A stretch of DNA of 64,000 nucleotides from Alphaproteobacteria bacterium (GTDB lineage Bacteria > Pseudomonadota > Alphaproteobacteria > Sphingomonadales > Sphingomonadaceae), in the NCBI GenBank assembly GCA_019232625.1, contig JAFANP010000052.1, forward strand, positions 61,911-125,910, in the 5' to 3' direction. Numbering within the stretch: position 1 is the stretch's first letter; each line of letters opens with the position of its first letter. This document shows, in pieces, positions 34,252-41,473 of this stretch. The position numbers were made by a program, and so were the translations under genes. The notes under the pieces are model-generated. The model did no database searches, was not told the origin of the DNA, and was given only the letters and a program-made list of their open reading frames with translations.

Positions 34252-34725
34252 ATGGAAAAGCAGATCTTCTTCGGCGGGAGCGCCGTCGTCCCAGTGACCG
34301 CCGCCGGGGCGATGCGGCTTCCGCGCTTCGTGCGCGATGCGCTGTGCGGCCGGGCCGCGGGCGAGATGATCGTGGGGGCGCACCAGACCGACCCCTGTCT
34401 GGTTTCCTATCCGCGTGCGCATGTGGAGAATCTGATGCGCGACCTCGACCGGCGCCGGATCGAGGAGGAAGCCAAGGATCCGGACGCCCATTATCGCCGC
34501 GCCCGGCGCGTCTTCGGCTTCGCCCAGGAGATATCCATCTCCCGCCACGGCCGCCTCGTCCTCCCGCTCGGGCTCCGCCGGCGCTACGGGATCGGCCGAG
34601 CCGCGCTCCTCGTCGGCATCGGCAAGAAGGTCGAGATCTGGTCGCTCGATCGCGCCTCGCAGGCCGCGGACTCGAACCTGCGCGCGCTCGCCGCAGCCCA
34701 CGCCCAGGAAGGGATTGCGTCATGA
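34252..34725 (+). CDS. MraZ-like protein (two SpoVT-AbrB repeats)
   Basis: 157 residues, the length of MraZ. First AbrB-like repeat: FFGGSAVVPVTAAGAMRLPR followed by PCLVSYPRAHVENLMRDL, matching the MraZ pattern of a Pro-Cys-Leu turn. Second repeat: FGFAQEISISRHGRLVLPLG then ALLVGIGKKVEIWSLD. MraZ is normally the first gene of the dcw cell-division cluster and its DNA-binding transcription factor. Here it follows an ftsZ-like gene by 16 bp with no other dcw gene near, so it is best seen as a paralogue. Confidence 0.85.
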   Translation: MEKQIFFGGSAVVPVTAAGAMRLPRFVRDALCGRAAGEMIVGAHQTDPCLVSYPRAHVENLMRDLDRRRIEEEAKDPDAHYRRARRVFGFAQEISISRHGRLVLPLGLRRRYGIGRAALLVGIGKKVEIWSLDRASQAADSNLRALAAAHAQEGIAS

Positions 34726-35159
34726 ACCTGCTCTGCCGTGCCGCCGGTCACCGCGGGCTGGATCGGGAAACCTATAATGGCGGCTACTTCTTCGCCCGGT
34801 GCGCGCGCTGCAACGTCGACCTGATTCGCGACGGCCGATCCTGGAAGGCGGTGCCGCACGGGCATCGCGTCGTGTGGAAAACGGGGCGCCGGACCCATTC
34901 GGTCGCGCCGGATATGGCCCACGCCCTGCCGATCGTCGCGGCCTCCGGCGACGCCGCGACCGGTCCGCCCGCCAGGCGAAGCGCGCGCAGGAAGGCTCTC
35001 GTTCCCGTTCCTCCGTCGCGCCGGGCTCCGCCTCCGCCCGACGAGGAGCAGGAGGCGGCGGCGCCCCGGCTCCTTCTCCTTTTCGCGGTCGCGGCTGGAG
35101 CCTTTGCCGGATACGTTCGCGGCGCCGGCCTGCGCGGACGCCGCTATCCGTCTCGCTGA
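34722..35159 (+). CDS. Small CxxC-containing membrane protein, hypothetical
   Basis: 145 residues. The N-terminal 55 residues form a small Cys/His-containing domain (MNLLCRAAGH, then NGGYFFARCARCNVDLIR, then KAVPHGHRVVWK) that could be a zinc ribbon. A variable Pro/Arg-rich linker precedes a single hydrophobic stretch near the C-terminus (RLLLLFAVAAGAFAGYV). It overlaps the mraZ-like stop by 4 bp (ATGA), so the three genes are probably one unit. I recall related N-terminal domains in other sphingomonads but no assigned function. Confidence 0.72.
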   Translation: MNLLCRAAGHRGLDRETYNGGYFFARCARCNVDLIRDGRSWKAVPHGHRVVWKTGRRTHSVAPDMAHALPIVAASGDAATGPPARRSARRKALVPVPPSRRAPPPPDEEQEAAAPRLLLLFAVAAGAFAGYVRGAGLRGRRYPSR

Positions 35160-35188
35160 GGCGCGGTTTCGCCGGTGGATCCCTTGCA

Positions 35189-35207
35189 CCGGAAACGGAT
35201 TTTCCGG
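35189..35207 (+). terminator. Hairpin after the ftsZ-like/mraZ-like operon
   Basis: Seven-base-pair stem CCGGAAA / TTTCCGG with a 5-nt loop, about 30 bp after the last stop. There is no long T-run, so it is a weak terminator candidate. Confidence 0.4.
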
Positions 35208-35275
35208 TCCCGGACCTCGCACACGCCGCAGCTGCAGCGTCTTGTGAAAGACGAGGACGACATTTGTCTTGTCGC

Positions 35276-35305
35276 TTGACACTGCGAGCGTTCGATGATC
35301 CGATG
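35276..35305 (+). promoter_or_regulatory. TTGACA block upstream of the first precursor-peptide gene
   Basis: TTGACA followed 17 bp later by TCCGAT, within a block that aligns with one upstream of the second peptide gene at 22 of 30 positions by my count (shared GTTCGATG-TCCG-TG). TTGACA is a perfect -35; the -10 is poor, so the conserved inner part may instead be an activator site. It lies 101-130 bp before the start codon. Confidence 0.55.
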
Positions 35306-35405
35306 CCATGGCCGGGGAATCAGTGCGTAAGCAGTTGGAAATACTGGGAGACGTCCTGACTCTATTTGGCTTGCTGACTGGGATCGGCCTTGGGGAGAAT
35401 GGAAG

Positions 35406-35582
35406 ATGAAACAGCTCCGTCCCGCGATAGATTTGTCCGACATTGATCTCAGCGGCGTCGACCTGTTCGACGTCGAGATACTCGAAGCGGCGGATACGAT
35501 GGCGGTGCCGGAGACCGGCGCCTCTCCCGCGATCGTCTATTCATGCAGCTGCAGCTGGGCTCCGAAGGATCCGCTTCCTTAA
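35406..35582 (+). CDS. RiPP-like precursor peptide 1
   Basis: 58 residues. The leader is acidic with a repeated Ile-Asp-Leu pattern (IDLSDIDLSGVDLFDVEILE), then AADTMAVPETGASP, then a short core rich in Ser and Cys (IVYSCSCSW) and a tail APKDPLP. The acidic leader with a DV-E-IL helix and a PE-T/V-GAS junction before a Ser/Cys core resembles thiazolylpeptide-type precursors. The family match is by eye. GGGGAG and GGAAG precede the ATG. No modifying enzyme is adjacent. An almost identical leader occurs in the next gene. Confidence 0.75.
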   Translation: MKQLRPAIDLSDIDLSGVDLFDVEILEAADTMAVPETGASPAIVYSCSCSWAPKDPLP

Positions 35583-35624
35583 TTCACGGCGGCGTCGGCG
35601 CCGCTGAAGTCCCGGGAAAGAAGG

Positions 35625-35657
35625 AAGGTCGGCCGGCTTCTTGCGCTGGCCGGCCTT
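35625..35657 (+). terminator. Hairpin after precursor peptide 1
   Basis: Thirteen-base-pair stem (AAGGTCGGCCGGC with GCTGGCCGGCCTT, two G-T pairs) and a 7-nt loop, followed by T and CC. A good hairpin 42 bp after the stop, with a short T-run. It separates the two peptide genes into independent units, consistent with each having its own TTGACA block. Confidence 0.6.
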
Positions 35658-35733
35658 TCCAGCCGTGGAGCGCGCATCGCAAGTCGAGGGCGAAGCAGGG
35701 CACGACAACCGCTCTCTCGTGCGGCCTAAACCC

Positions 35734-35763
35734 TTGACATGACCGGTGTTCGATGGTCCGTTG
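35734..35763 (+). promoter_or_regulatory. TTGACA block upstream of the second precursor-peptide gene
   Basis: TTGACA with TCCGTT 17 bp downstream, sharing GTTCGATG-TCCG-TG with the block before the first peptide gene. It lies 69-98 bp before the start codon. The sequences between block and start codon are not alike in the two copies, so the block itself seems to be conserved. Confidence 0.55.
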
Positions 35764-35831
35764 ACTTGCCGCTGCAGGCGGCGATCGGCGCGCGCAAGCC
35801 TGCCGGGATCTATTCAGCGGGGGGAGAGCTG

Positions 35832-36029
35832 ATGATGAAAGAGATGGTTTCCAAGATCGATTTGTCGGGGATCGATCTTACCGAGATCGACCTGCTCGAC
35901 GTCCAAATTCTTCAGGCCGCCGATACGATGGCCGTGCCGGAGACCGGCGCTTCGCCCGCGATCATATATTCCTGCTCGAGCGTCTATTCGTGCAGCTGCA
36001 GCACGTCGCCTAACGAACCCAACGGCTGA
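35832..36029 (+). CDS. RiPP-like precursor peptide 2
   Basis: 65 residues, paralogous to the preceding peptide. Leader IDLSGIDLTEIDLLDVQILQ is followed by AADTMAVPETGASPAI, 16 residues identical in both peptides. The core is longer: a Tyr-Ser-Cys-Ser unit is repeated (YSCSSVYSCSCSTSP) and the tail is NEPNG. The conserved leader with a changing core is the usual signature of a modified peptide family. Two adjacent ATGs follow GGGGAG; either could start. No dehydratase, YcaO or lanthionine synthetase gene is visible within the window. Confidence 0.77.
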   Translation: MMKEMVSKIDLSGIDLTEIDLLDVQILQAADTMAVPETGASPAIIYSCSSVYSCSCSTSPNEPNG

Positions 36030-36037
36030 TCCGGTTC

Positions 36038-36056
36038 GTCCCGCGCGCCGGGACGC
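36038..36056 (+). terminator. Hairpin after precursor peptide 2
   Basis: Perfect 7-bp stem CGTCCCG / CGGGACG with a 5-nt loop, 9 bp after the stop codon. No T-run follows. Confidence 0.4.
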
Positions 36057-36197
36057 CTGGAGCGGCTGAAGCTCGGCTGCGGGCGGCCGCGGCGCGCTTC
36101 GCCGCGACCTTGACGGAGCGCGACCGCCTGCTGTTGCCAAGCGCCGCGCGCGGTTCCACTATGCGCCCAAGGTTCTCCTTCGGTCGGAGAGCCCTCC
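36057..36197. other. Possible gene remnant
   Basis: One plus-strand frame reads helix-like with G/C third positions (LRAAAARFAATLTERDRLLL) but has no start codon with a ribosome-binding site and soon loses coding character. It may be a decayed piece of a gene that once accompanied the peptide genes. I cannot assign it. Confidence 0.25.
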
Positions 36198-36533
36198 GTG
36201 GAGGGAAAGATGATCGCGCTACTTTGGATCGCGGAGCAGGGCCTCGACGCATCGCAGACGAACGTCGATCCCGTCTATAGACAAGCAGCACAACAGTGTC
36301 AGGCGGTACTGGCTCACAAGGCCCATGGTGAAATAGCGGACCTCAAGGTGACCGATTCGCAGCGAGTCGGGCGCCGCACGATACTGGCCGGCACCTTTCA
36401 TGCTTTGCAAAAACCGAGGACACGGCCCGGTGAACTCACCGCGACTCATATAATCAGTATTAGCTATTCATATCATTGCCGAGTCACGGATCGATCTCGA
36501 GCAGTCGTAACCATGGCTCGACTCGCCGGCTGA
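36198..36533 (+). CDS. Hypothetical protein, possibly N-terminally truncated
   Basis: 111-residue frame in the least GC-rich part of the window. The middle and C-terminal parts read like a folded secreted domain (EIADLKVTDSQRVGRRTILA, then HIISISYSYHCRVTDRSRAV with alternating strands). The N-terminus lacks a proper signal peptide. It could be a remnant or an acquired gene. No family recognised. Confidence 0.4.
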   Translation: MEGKMIALLWIAEQGLDASQTNVDPVYRQAAQQCQAVLAHKAHGEIADLKVTDSQRVGRRTILAGTFHALQKPRTRPGELTATHIISISYSYHCRVTDRSRAVVTMARLAG

Positions 36534-36681
36534 TCATCTTCAATTTAGAACGCTTCGTCGCTGTTTCGACGCAAAACTGCGAAAGTTAAACCGACTGCGG
36601 CTAACCCCATGCTTGCATTGTGGAAATTCGCTGTCAGCATCTCCCCCGCGGTCGTCCTGACCGCCTAGGGGAGTACACAAT

Positions 36682-37872
36682 ATGCACTTAAGGAAGTGGG
36701 GCTTCGCCGCCCTGGCGCTGGCGTACGGCGTCACGGTCGGCACCGTGGCCAGTGCAACAAAACCAGTCGAGAAGAGCGGGAACGTCTTTCACAAGGCGGT
36801 CTGCGACAAGGGTCCGGAGGACGACGCCGAGTGTCTGGCGCACGTCGTCACCGACGCATCGGGCAAGGAGAAACCGGGGAAGGGTGCGGACCTCAGCCCG
36901 AACGTGGTGCCATCGGGCTACGGCCCGGCCGACCTGCGCTCGGCCTACAAGATCACCACCGACGGGACGACGACGATCGCCATCGTCGACGCTTACGGCT
37001 ATCCGCGCGCCGAGCAGGATCTCGCCGTCTATCGTGCGCAATACGGCCTTCCGGCCTGCACGACCGCCAATGGCTGCTTCAAGAAGGTGAACCAGAACGG
37101 GGTGCAGGGCAGCTATCCCGCGACGAACACCGGCTGGTCGCAGGAATCGGCGCTCGATCTCGACATGGCGAGCGCGATGTGCCCGGGCTGCAAGCTGGTC
37201 CTGGTGGAAGCCACCACCGCCAGCTACGCCAACCTCGCAACGGCCGTCCGCACCGCGGCGGCGATTGCCGGGGTGACGGTCATCTCCAACAGCTATGGCG
37301 GTAGCGAGACCGGCACCACCACCTACGAGCCGTCGTACAACCAGCCGGGCAAGGCGGTCACCGTCTCGACCGGCGACAGCGGCTACGGCGTCGGCTTCCC
37401 GGCATCGTCCCCGCACGTCATCGCGGTCGGCGGCACCCACCTGGTCCGCGCCAGCAACGCCCGTGGTTGGGCGGAGACGGCGTGGAGCTCGGGCGGCAGC
37501 GGCTGCAGCTCCGTCTATGCCAAGCCCAGCTTCCAGACCGATGCGCTCTGCACCAAGCGCATGGAAGCGGACGTCTCCGCCGTCGGCGATCCCGCCACCG
37601 GCGTCGCCGTCTACGGCCCGACCAGCAGCACTGCCCAGGGCTGGCTCGTCTTCGGCGGAACCAGCGTGTCGGCTCCGATCATCGGCGGCATCTATGGCGT
37701 CACCGGCCATAAGCCGAACGGCGCCGCCACGATCTACGCCAATGCCTCGCTGCTCAACGACGTGACGAGCGGCACCAACGGCTCGTGCGGCGGCACCTAC
37801 TTCTGCACCGCGGGCGCGGGTTACGACGGCCCGACCGGCCTCGGCACCCCGAACGGCCCCGGCCCGTTCTAA
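36682..37872 (+). CDS. Sedolisin-type serine peptidase (S53 family), secreted
   Basis: 396 residues with a signal peptide (MHLRKWGFAALALAYGVTVG). Catalytic residues of the sedolisin type are recognisable: Glu and Asp in QESALDLDMASAMCPGC, the STGDSGYGVGFPASSP oxyanion region, and the nucleophile in FGGTSVSAPIIGG. The usual large N-terminal pro-kumamolisin domain is missing; only about 60 residues separate the signal peptide from the catalytic domain. Secretion to periplasm or outside is expected. The gene lies between the peptide genes and a secretin gene. Confidence 0.85.
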   Translation: MHLRKWGFAALALAYGVTVGTVASATKPVEKSGNVFHKAVCDKGPEDDAECLAHVVTDASGKEKPGKGADLSPNVVPSGYGPADLRSAYKITTDGTTTIAIVDAYGYPRAEQDLAVYRAQYGLPACTTANGCFKKVNQNGVQGSYPATNTGWSQESALDLDMASAMCPGCKLVLVEATTASYANLATAVRTAAAIAGVTVISNSYGGSETGTTTYEPSYNQPGKAVTVSTGDSGYGVGFPASSPHVIAVGGTHLVRASNARGWAETAWSSGGSGCSSVYAKPSFQTDALCTKRMEADVSAVGDPATGVAVYGPTSSTAQGWLVFGGTSVSAPIIGGIYGVTGHKPNGAATIYANASLLNDVTSGTNGSCGGTYFCTAGAGYDGPTGLGTPNGPGPF

Positions 37873-37888
37873 GTCGATGAGGTGAGGA

Positions 37889-37919
37889 GGAGCGGGCCGC
37901 GTAGAGTTGGGCCCGCTCC
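37889..37919 (+). terminator. Hairpin between S53 peptidase and secretin genes
   Basis: Ten-base-pair stem GGAGCGGGCC / GGCCCGCTCC with an 11-nt loop followed by TTTC. Likely intrinsic terminator of the peptidase gene, implying the secretin has its own promoter or depends on read-through. Confidence 0.55.
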
Positions 37920-37965
37920 TTTCCCGCCTTCTTTCCTGTACCGCTTTCATATCGAGCCAGAGCCC

Positions 37966-39540
37966 GTGATCCGATTTCCAGAGCGTCCGCTCGTCCAGGG
38001 CCTGCTCCTCCTCCTCTTTCTCGTCTTCGCCTTCGGCGCCGCGCCGGCTTCGGCCCAGACGGGCACCGCCGCGCTGACCCGGGTGACCATCCTCAGCGAC
38101 ACGCCGAGCGAGACCCGGCTCCAGCTGAGCTTCGAGCCCCGCGCCCACGGCTTCGCGCCGGTCGGCAACGACGTGAACCGTCCCGCCCTCGGCCTCGCCC
38201 TCACCATCCGCGGCTCCGGCGCCGTGACCCCCGCCGGCCTCAAGGGGCTGGTCCGGCAGATCACCTTCGAGCAGGTCGAGACCATCCTCATCCTCCGCTT
38301 CTCGGTGACCGCGGCGTCGAGCGTCACCGCCACGGCGAGCGGCGACACGACCATCGACGTCACCGTCTCGACCAGCGCCCCGGCCGTCACCGTCAAGGCC
38401 GACGAGCCCGGCACGGTGGCGAGCGACGTTCCGCCGGCCATGGGCTATGCGCCGGGCGATTCCTACGAGCTGGTGCAGCTCAAATATGCCGACGTCAGCG
38501 AGATCGTCGGGCTGCTCAGCCAGGGCGCCAGCGTCAAGTCGAACGACCTGTTCGTGCCGCGCGAGCCCGCCTTCGGGTCGACCAGCCTCACCGGCAACAC
38601 CTACAATCCCGGGCCGACGACGCAGGCGCCGGGCAGCGACGACCAGCCGCTCGGCCAGTCGATCGACGCCGGCATGGCGATCAACCGCCGCCTGAACGCC
38701 ATCTGGCTGCGCGGCTCGCCCGAATATATCGAGCGCATGAAGCGGATGATCGCGGCGATCGACGTGCCGCTCGACAGCGTCGTGCTCGAGACGCAGTTCG
38801 TCGAGCTGACCGAGAGCGGGGCGCGCGCCGTCGGAATCGACTTCGCCAATTCGAACGGCCAGATCGCCGTCGTCACAGCGCAGAGCGGCCAGTTCATCCC
38901 GCCCGGCATCCGCGAGGGCGGCCGGCTGTTCAGCGCCGCCGTCCAGGCCGCGATCTACGCCCAGGTGCAGAAAGGCAACGGCCGGATCGTCTCCAAGCCC
39001 CGCATCGCCGCGCAGAGCGGCTCCACCGCCAAGATCATCACCGGCGACGCGCTGCCGATCCTCACCGCCATCACCCTGTCGGGCGTCAACGGCGTCAGCC
39101 AGCAGGTGCAATATGTGAACGTCGGCGTGACGCTTCAGATCGCGCCGCGGGTGAGCAGCGACGGCTACGTCTCCAGCCATATCTTTTGCGTCGTCTCCAG
39201 CGTCACCGGCTTCAGCCAGGGCTACCCGACGATCAGCCAGCGCGAGGCCGAGACGTCGGCGACGGTGCGCGACGGCGATTCCTTCATCATCGGCGGGCTC
39301 AGCCAGGAGGACATGATCAGCACCAAGACCAAGGTGCCGGTGCTCGGCGACATCCCGATCGTCGGCCAGGCGTTCAGCACCAATCGCCGCACCCACGCCA
39401 AGACGGAGCTCTACATCGTCGTCACGCCGCACATCGTCCACCGCGCCGACGAGGTCGCCCGCGGCGGCGTCACCCTCGCCCCGACGACGACGACGAGCGT
39501 GACGCTGGGGCCTCCCCAGCAGAGCGCGCAGCCGCAATAG
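37966..39540 (+). CDS. Orphan secretin (GspD/PilQ superfamily)
   Basis: 524-residue outer-membrane secretin. Signal peptide (LLLLLFLVFAFGAAPASA); an N-terminal AMIN-like region (about 35-150); an N1/NolW-type domain (YELVQLKYADVSEIVGLLSQ and later NRRLNAIWLRGSPEYIERM); the secretin core from VLETQFVELTE through KGNGRIVSKPRIAAQSGSTA, the VPVLGDIPIVGQAF signature and ELYIVVTPHIV. The GTG start is tentative because the upstream frame is open and the ribosome site is weak. No type II secretion or type IV pilus genes are nearby. Confidence 0.87.
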   Translation: MIRFPERPLVQGLLLLLFLVFAFGAAPASAQTGTAALTRVTILSDTPSETRLQLSFEPRAHGFAPVGNDVNRPALGLALTIRGSGAVTPAGLKGLVRQITFEQVETILILRFSVTAASSVTATASGDTTIDVTVSTSAPAVTVKADEPGTVASDVPPAMGYAPGDSYELVQLKYADVSEIVGLLSQGASVKSNDLFVPREPAFGSTSLTGNTYNPGPTTQAPGSDDQPLGQSIDAGMAINRRLNAIWLRGSPEYIERMKRMIAAIDVPLDSVVLETQFVELTESGARAVGIDFANSNGQIAVVTAQSGQFIPPGIREGGRLFSAAVQAAIYAQVQKGNGRIVSKPRIAAQSGSTAKIITGDALPILTAITLSGVNGVSQQVQYVNVGVTLQIAPRVSSDGYVSSHIFCVVSSVTGFSQGYPTISQREAETSATVRDGDSFIIGGLSQEDMISTKTKVPVLGDIPIVGQAFSTNRRTHAKTELYIVVTPHIVHRADEVARGGVTLAPTTTTSVTLGPPQQSAQPQ

Positions 39541-39595
39541 CCGCCGCGCGGCGATAGAGCTGAGCAAATGACTGGGTCTTGCGCCGACCGCGGCC

Positions 39596-41473
39596 TCAGT
39601 CGCGCATCGCCTCGCTGAGCCGGGTCGCCTCGGGAAGGTCGCCCGCCTCGGCCTTGGCTTGCGGCGCCTCGGCCGCGAGCCCTTCGGCCAGGGCCGGAAC
39701 GACCGGCCCGGACACCGAAGGCACGCCGGCGGCGAGCGGCGCGTCGAGGAAGGCGTAGAGCAGCGTTCGCTCGCCGACCGTCATGTCGCGCACCACCGGC
39801 ATGTAGCGGTAGAGCTCGAAATTGGCCGGGTCGGTCAGCCTCTTCAGAACCGCGCCGTAGGCGTAGACCTGCGCCGGATCGTTGAGCCACAGCCAATTGT
39901 CCATGCAGGGCGCCATCGCGTTCCACTTGGCGAGGACCTGCGTGTAGACATTGTCCCAGGTCGGCGGCATCGCGCCGATGTCGGCGTCGGCGGGAAGCGT
40001 GCGGACGTAGATGTAGGGCGTGGTCTGCGGATCGAGCGTCGCCGGCGGCGGGGCGCCGGCTCCGGCGTTGAACAGGTAGATGGTGATCGCGCCCCCGGCC
40101 GCCGGCGAGACGTCGAACCACGCTATGCCGTCGCCGTCGCTGTTCGCGGTGTCGACGAACGTCACGGCACCCGTCTTGCTGTTCCAGCTGTAGCGGCCGA
40201 CCGGCACCCCCGGCGCGGCCGTCGCGCCGGTGTCGAGCACCCGCACCGCGACCTGGATGGTCGCATCGCCCTGGTTCAGATAGACGTTCTGCTGCGTGTC
40301 CGGCACGGCCCGCAGCATCCGTCCCGACGGGGGAAGCACGGCCTCCGCCAGGCAGGCGCTGCCGTTGGACGCGATCTGCAGCGGCGACGCCAGCGCCATG
40401 TCGACCTGCGCGGAATCGAGCGGCAGAGTGACGATGCCCGAGGTCGCGAGATAGGCGTCGCGATCATATTGCGGATAGGGGATCGTCCCGAGCTCCCCGA
40501 CGACGGTCGTTCCGTCCATCGACATGGCGTTGACCACCAGCGTGCCGAGATCCTGCTTGGTGAGCTGCGCATCCACTTCGGCGACGCTGTTCGACAGGTC
40601 GAGTACCAGATTGCCGCCGGTGACTCGCGCGAAGGCGGTGCCGACCGGCTCCTCCATCGCCGCCCCTTGCGCCAGCAGGGCGCGGTCGCCGGGCTCGCAG
40701 ATCGGCTCGCCCTGAAGCCACAGGCCGATCGTTCCGACCATCAGGCTGCGCGCCGGATTGGGCTGGAAGCTGTTGGGGACGTTGAGCTTCGCGACCAGCG
40801 CCTGCGCGTCGATCGAAAGCTGTCCGCCCGAATTGGTGGTGATGGTCGGGTCGTCGTAATAGATGGTGCGGTAGGTGTCCCAGCGGATCGTCAGGCCGAG
40901 CACGTCGTCCGCCGCCAGCGCCTCCACCAGCGCCTGGAGCGCCGGCGAATCGTTGGGGTCGATCTGCAGCGCGTCGGCCTTTGGGACGCAGGTCTGCCAG
41001 ATCGTCGAGGCGATGCCGGCCTTCACCGTGTTGTAGGTGTTGCGGTTGAAGTTGATCATCCGCGACATCGCCCGCCAGCGCCGAGCGCCGCTGATCCGGC
41101 AGCCGCCGTTGATCCCGAACTGCACGGCGTCGAAATAGAGCTGCGACGAGAAGGTGCCGTAGGGCTCGAGATCGACCAGCATGCCCAGGAAATTGGCCGG
41201 CGCGCCGACGAACGGGTCGGACGTGTCGAGCCCGCCGCCCAGGTCGACGCCGCTGATCTCGGCCAGGAAGGTCGAGCGGTGCGTCCCTTGCGGGTTCCAG
41301 TTGCGCGGATCCACCGCCTTGATCGCGCGCGCGCGGAAGTCGGCGACGGGATCGTTGGGCGGCGCCGGATCGCAGCTGATCTCGTTGTAGAATTCGGCGT
41401 AATTGTTGGTGACGATCGGGTCCCAGATCATCTGGCCCGAAAAATAGATGCGCGGCGTGTCGAGGACGCTCAT
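39596..41473 (-). CDS. VioB N-terminal-like protein (iminophenyl-pyruvate dimer synthase-like)
   Basis: 625 residues. It begins MSVLDTPRIYFSGQMIWDPI, very like the start of VioB, and shares DDVLGLTIRWDTY and MVGTIGLWLQGEP with the VioB/RebD/StaD group. Those enzymes couple two indole-3-pyruvate imines in violacein and rebeccamycin synthesis. VioB itself (nearly 1000 residues) carries a C-terminal ferritin-like domain, which this protein lacks. That part is encoded by the gene immediately upstream, overlapping by 4 bp (ATGA). The C-terminal third (PYIYVRTLPADADIG, then a helical tail) also resembles VioB. No vioA, C, D or E is present. Confidence 0.75.
   Translation of the reverse strand: MSVLDTPRIYFSGQMIWDPIVTNNYAEFYNEISCDPAPPNDPVADFRARAIKAVDPRNWNPQGTHRSTFLAEISGVDLGGGLDTSDPFVGAPANFLGMLVDLEPYGTFSSQLYFDAVQFGINGGCRISGARRWRAMSRMINFNRNTYNTVKAGIASTIWQTCVPKADALQIDPNDSPALQALVEALAADDVLGLTIRWDTYRTIYYDDPTITTNSGGQLSIDAQALVAKLNVPNSFQPNPARSLMVGTIGLWLQGEPICEPGDRALLAQGAAMEEPVGTAFARVTGGNLVLDLSNSVAEVDAQLTKQDLGTLVVNAMSMDGTTVVGELGTIPYPQYDRDAYLATSGIVTLPLDSAQVDMALASPLQIASNGSACLAEAVLPPSGRMLRAVPDTQQNVYLNQGDATIQVAVRVLDTGATAAPGVPVGRYSWNSKTGAVTFVDTANSDGDGIAWFDVSPAAGGAITIYLFNAGAGAPPPATLDPQTTPYIYVRTLPADADIGAMPPTWDNVYTQVLAKWNAMAPCMDNWLWLNDPAQVYAYGAVLKRLTDPANFELYRYMPVVRDMTVGERTLLYAFLDAPLAAGVPSVSGPVVPALAEGLAAEAPQAKAEAGDLPEATRLSEAMRD

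Noticed and set aside
35308..35409. 33-codon frame overlapping the first peptide gene's start (begins MAGESVRKQLEILGD)
   Set aside because: It reads plausibly and ends in an ATGA overlap, but it has no ribosome-binding site and starts where transcription from the TTGACA block would begin. No counterpart exists before the second peptide gene.
37966..39540. Part of a type II secretion or type IV pilus operon
   Set aside because: Neighbouring genes on both sides are unrelated; no ATPase, inner-membrane platform or pseudopilin genes are seen.
36688..39567. 959-codon minus-strand frame opposite the S53 peptidase and secretin genes
   Set aside because: Both real genes on the plus strand have complete domain signatures; the antisense frame is low-complexity and spans two genes and their terminator.
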